A program made the position numbers and the translations under genes. Shown piece by piece: positions 61,691-64,000 of a DNA stretch of 64,000 nt (position 1 is its first letter; every line of letters begins with the position of its first letter). Below the pieces are notes generated by a model. That model was not told where the DNA came from. It made no database searches and was given only the letters and a program-made list of their open reading frames with translations. The stretch spans positions 126,707 to 190,706 of the forward strand of contig MNCI01021573.1 of the NCBI GenBank assembly GCA_015680685.1, in the 5' to 3' direction. This DNA is from Gnetum montanum (lineage: Eukaryota > Streptophyta > Gnetopsida > Gnetales > Gnetaceae).

Positions 61691-62554
61691 CATTCAAATA
61701 AATAAAATTCTCATAATTGAGATTTCTAGAATCTTTCTTGCAATTACTATATACAAACTCCTAAATCATCTTAAGTAAAAGGTCTCAAGGCAACATGCTA
61801 AATAGTATGAGAAATATAAAAAATTATTATCTTTTGTTATCCATAGTATGGGATCTACATCTAGCCTTCTTATCCTTATTAAGAAGCATCCAAGGCTAGC
61901 ATCAAAAGATAAATACCAATTGAAAAAAGAAATATCCAATCAAATAATTAGTGGAAATCATGCTCAATAAGAAAACACAATTAATAAGTCTCATAGCAAT
62001 GAAAAGGTATTAGACACAACATAAAGATTAAGATCCTCTACTAAGCATAATCCTAATTAAAAGGTATCATGCCAAAGCCAAACTATTCCAAAATTATGTG
62101 AAGTATACTAAACCAAGTTATATCATACAAGTAAAAGAAATAAAAAACCTTCCAATACACCTAATCCATGTCAACATTTGTTATATTAAGCCATGAAAAA
62201 GAACTATTAAGCATGTAATAAATATATCAAAAATATCTACCAAAGCATACTAGCTAAACCAAAGGTAATAATAACATATTTAAATAAAATAAAATATAAG
62301 AGAAAATGCAAAGGTTTCATAATAGTGAAATTTTTTTTATTGCTACTAACCAAAATGAACTATTGCAATGGCATTTCAAACTTGGGTATGTTTGTTACTA
62401 TTTGAAAAAGTTATATCAATTTTACCTTATAATTTCCAAAAATCGATATCTTAGTGAAGGATCTTAATTTTGAAATTTATAAAATGGAAAATATACAACA
62501 TTTATGATTTCTAAAACAATGTTTCCATAAAACAACATACCTGTTAAAGTTGAT
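61691..62554. other. AT-rich spacer between copia fragments
   Basis: No coding sequence was recognised on either strand, and no LTR was identified. It separates the minus-strand copia at 61 kb from the plus-strand copia at 62.6 kb. Confidence 0.4.
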
Positions 62555-63775
62555 TCATTTAAATGTTTGTGATCAATTTTTCTCTCAAACATAGAACAAT
62601 GAATGGTACTCTATATTGTTTATTGATGACCATACTCTTATGACATGGCTCTATGGTTTAGTCACTAAGTCCCATAAATTTGAGAAATTTAAACATTTTA
62701 AGAATTTGGCTAAAAATGAAAAAAAAAACTATAAGTTTAGAATCTTGAGATTTGATGACAAGGATGAATATGTATTCTTGAAGTTTAATTAATTTTGTAA
62801 AAATTCTAGAATTCAAAGATAGTTTATTTTGTCATACTCTCCTCAAATGAATGGTATGGCCAAAAGGTAAGACCATAGAATTGTAAAGATGATGTTGTGA
62901 ATAATGCATAATATTCAAGTGTCAAAGTTTCTCTAAATTAGGACAACCTATTATGTAATTTATATTATTAACCATATTCCAACCTCAACTTTGAAAGACA
63001 TGTTATTAATATGTAAAGAAATTGTGTTAATATTACATATTCAACTTTTTGATAAAGGTAGTTATGTTCATATTTTTTAGCAAACTATAGCAAGTTGGAT
63101 TCCAAAGCTACAATTGACTTGCTACTTAGGTTTTCTTTGATTCACAAAACATACTTTGTATGGGATGTTAATGAATGAAAGATTATAGTTTCAAGAAATG
63201 TAATGTTAAATGATATTTTTACAAAACAAACCACAACTATAACAAATAATAAATAGAGTGATGGTTCTTTCACATAAAATTAAAATGTTACAATTTAAAA
63301 TATTCTTAAGAGAAGATGTTGGTAATGAAGCAAGATCAAATCAACATCAACAACCAATCAATTATCTTAAAACCATAAAGTGTCAACTATTATGGTTTCA
63401 AAATTTGTTAAAATATTTAAACCTAACAGAGTTGAAACACAATACTGAGTTACCTTTAAATTGCTCAAGAAGTAGAAAAGCATTTTCAATGGAAGATCAT
63501 CTTAAGTTGACTAACTCAAAAAATATGTATGAAGCCAATGAGCCAATGAGTGTGTAAGATGCACTCAAGAATAAAGACTAGATGGAAGTAATGAAAGAAA
63601 AATTTGATATGTTGATAAAAAAATAGAATGGAAACTTGTCTTTCCATGTTTGTGGGTGTTCAAAATTAAAGAAAATTTAATAATACTATTAACAAGTATA
63701 AGGCATGGTTAATGGTGAAGAAGAATGCATAATATAAAGACAATGATTATGGTGAGGACATCACCTAGTCATTAT
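62555..63775 (+). pseudogene. Decayed Ty1/copia integrase-RT fragment
   Basis: The plus strand contains copia integrase core motifs: LFIDDHTLMTWLY at about 62617, a LRFDDKDEYVF block at about 62750 (family LRSDNGGEY) and YSPQMNGMAKR at about 62840 (family TPQQNGVAER). The linker to RT follows; its open part is 63258-63557. The RT beginning is at about 63580-63770, with MKEKFDML and a degraded KWVFKIK---KYKARLVAKGYAQ region. It breaks off near 63775. Stops and shifts throughout. Confidence 0.8.
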
Positions 63776-64000
63776 GTAATCCTCAATGTATTTTATGTGC
63801 GTAGGTATTGTTTATGTGTGTATCCTCTAGTGTTAGCCTTATGGTGACGATTCTAGGATGTTTTGGCATGTGTGGAGGTGTTTGGGACTTCTTTTAATTA
63901 GTTTTGATGTCTGGATGCTTAAGACCTCAAAACAAGCATCTATAACTTTGGCCCTATTTGGGTAGATGTCTCTACTAGGAGATAGATGTCTATTCCCATA
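63776..64000. other. Window end, possible LTR start
   Basis: No coding sequence. The last 40 bases contain agatgtct and tagatgtct motifs like those clustered in the LTRs at 22.1, 41.8, 47.4 and 60.4 kb, so an LTR may extend past the window. Confidence 0.35.

Noticed and set aside
1-64000. CRISPR arrays, rRNA and tRNA genes
   Set aside because: No spaced-repeat array and no cloverleaf with a convincing B-box (GGTTCGANTCC) was seen by eye. A tRNAscan run would be needed to exclude decayed tRNAs.

Overview
This looks like nuclear DNA from a plant with a large, repeat-rich genome. It holds one intact gene in 64 kb. Around that gene are decayed Ty3/gypsy, Ty1/copia, L1-type and RTE-type retroelements, and an 11 kb array built on the plant-type telomere heptamer (CCCTAAA). 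The intact gene encodes a plant XRN-family exoribonuclease. I think a seed plant is most likely, and both a gymnosperm and a large-genome angiosperm fit. The sequence alone does not settle the species.

Layout. 1-1053: gag and LTR remnant of a minus-strand Ty3/gypsy element (copy D). 1054-3413: decayed plus-strand gag-pol of the same family (copy A). 3414-14663: degenerate telomere-like array, all in one orientation. 14664-18490: another decayed plus-strand pol (copy B, protease to integrase). 18491-20330: non-coding element tail. 20331-24787: decayed transposon-type ORFs interrupted by a copia-type LTR. 24788-25633: LTR of the A/B/C/D family. 25645-30850: a minus-strand L1-type LINE (ORF1, endonuclease, RT, zinc-binding tail) between two direct repeats of about 300 bp. 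31757-39276: the XRN2/XRN3-type gene on the minus strand, with 22 exons and an uninterrupted frame of 1175 codons plus stop. 39277-40856: its upstream region. 40857-41632: a CpG-preserving LTR with a 26 bp perfect palindrome. 41730-47727: a near-complete but decayed chromovirus-like gypsy element on the minus strand, with PBS and PPT. 47760-49012: a 5'-truncated plus-strand LINE. 49013-55438: gypsy copy C on the minus strand, with its tRNA-Asp-type PBS and 5' LTR. 55439-58340: unassigned repeats and two RTE LINE tails. 59489-61690: nested copia fragments and a copia LTR. 62555-63770: a plus-strand copia integrase/RT fragment.

Biology. The one working protein I can support is a nuclear-type 5'-3' exoribonuclease with a plant CCHC zinc knuckle and a long Q/N/Y/S/G-rich C-terminal tail built from tandem repeats. 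Every element pol frame is broken by stops, many of them TAG or TAA where related copies have CAG, CAA or TGG. That pattern fits long-term decay of methylated cytosines. The exon boundaries were placed by reading GT-AG sites and frame continuity by hand, without a transcript.
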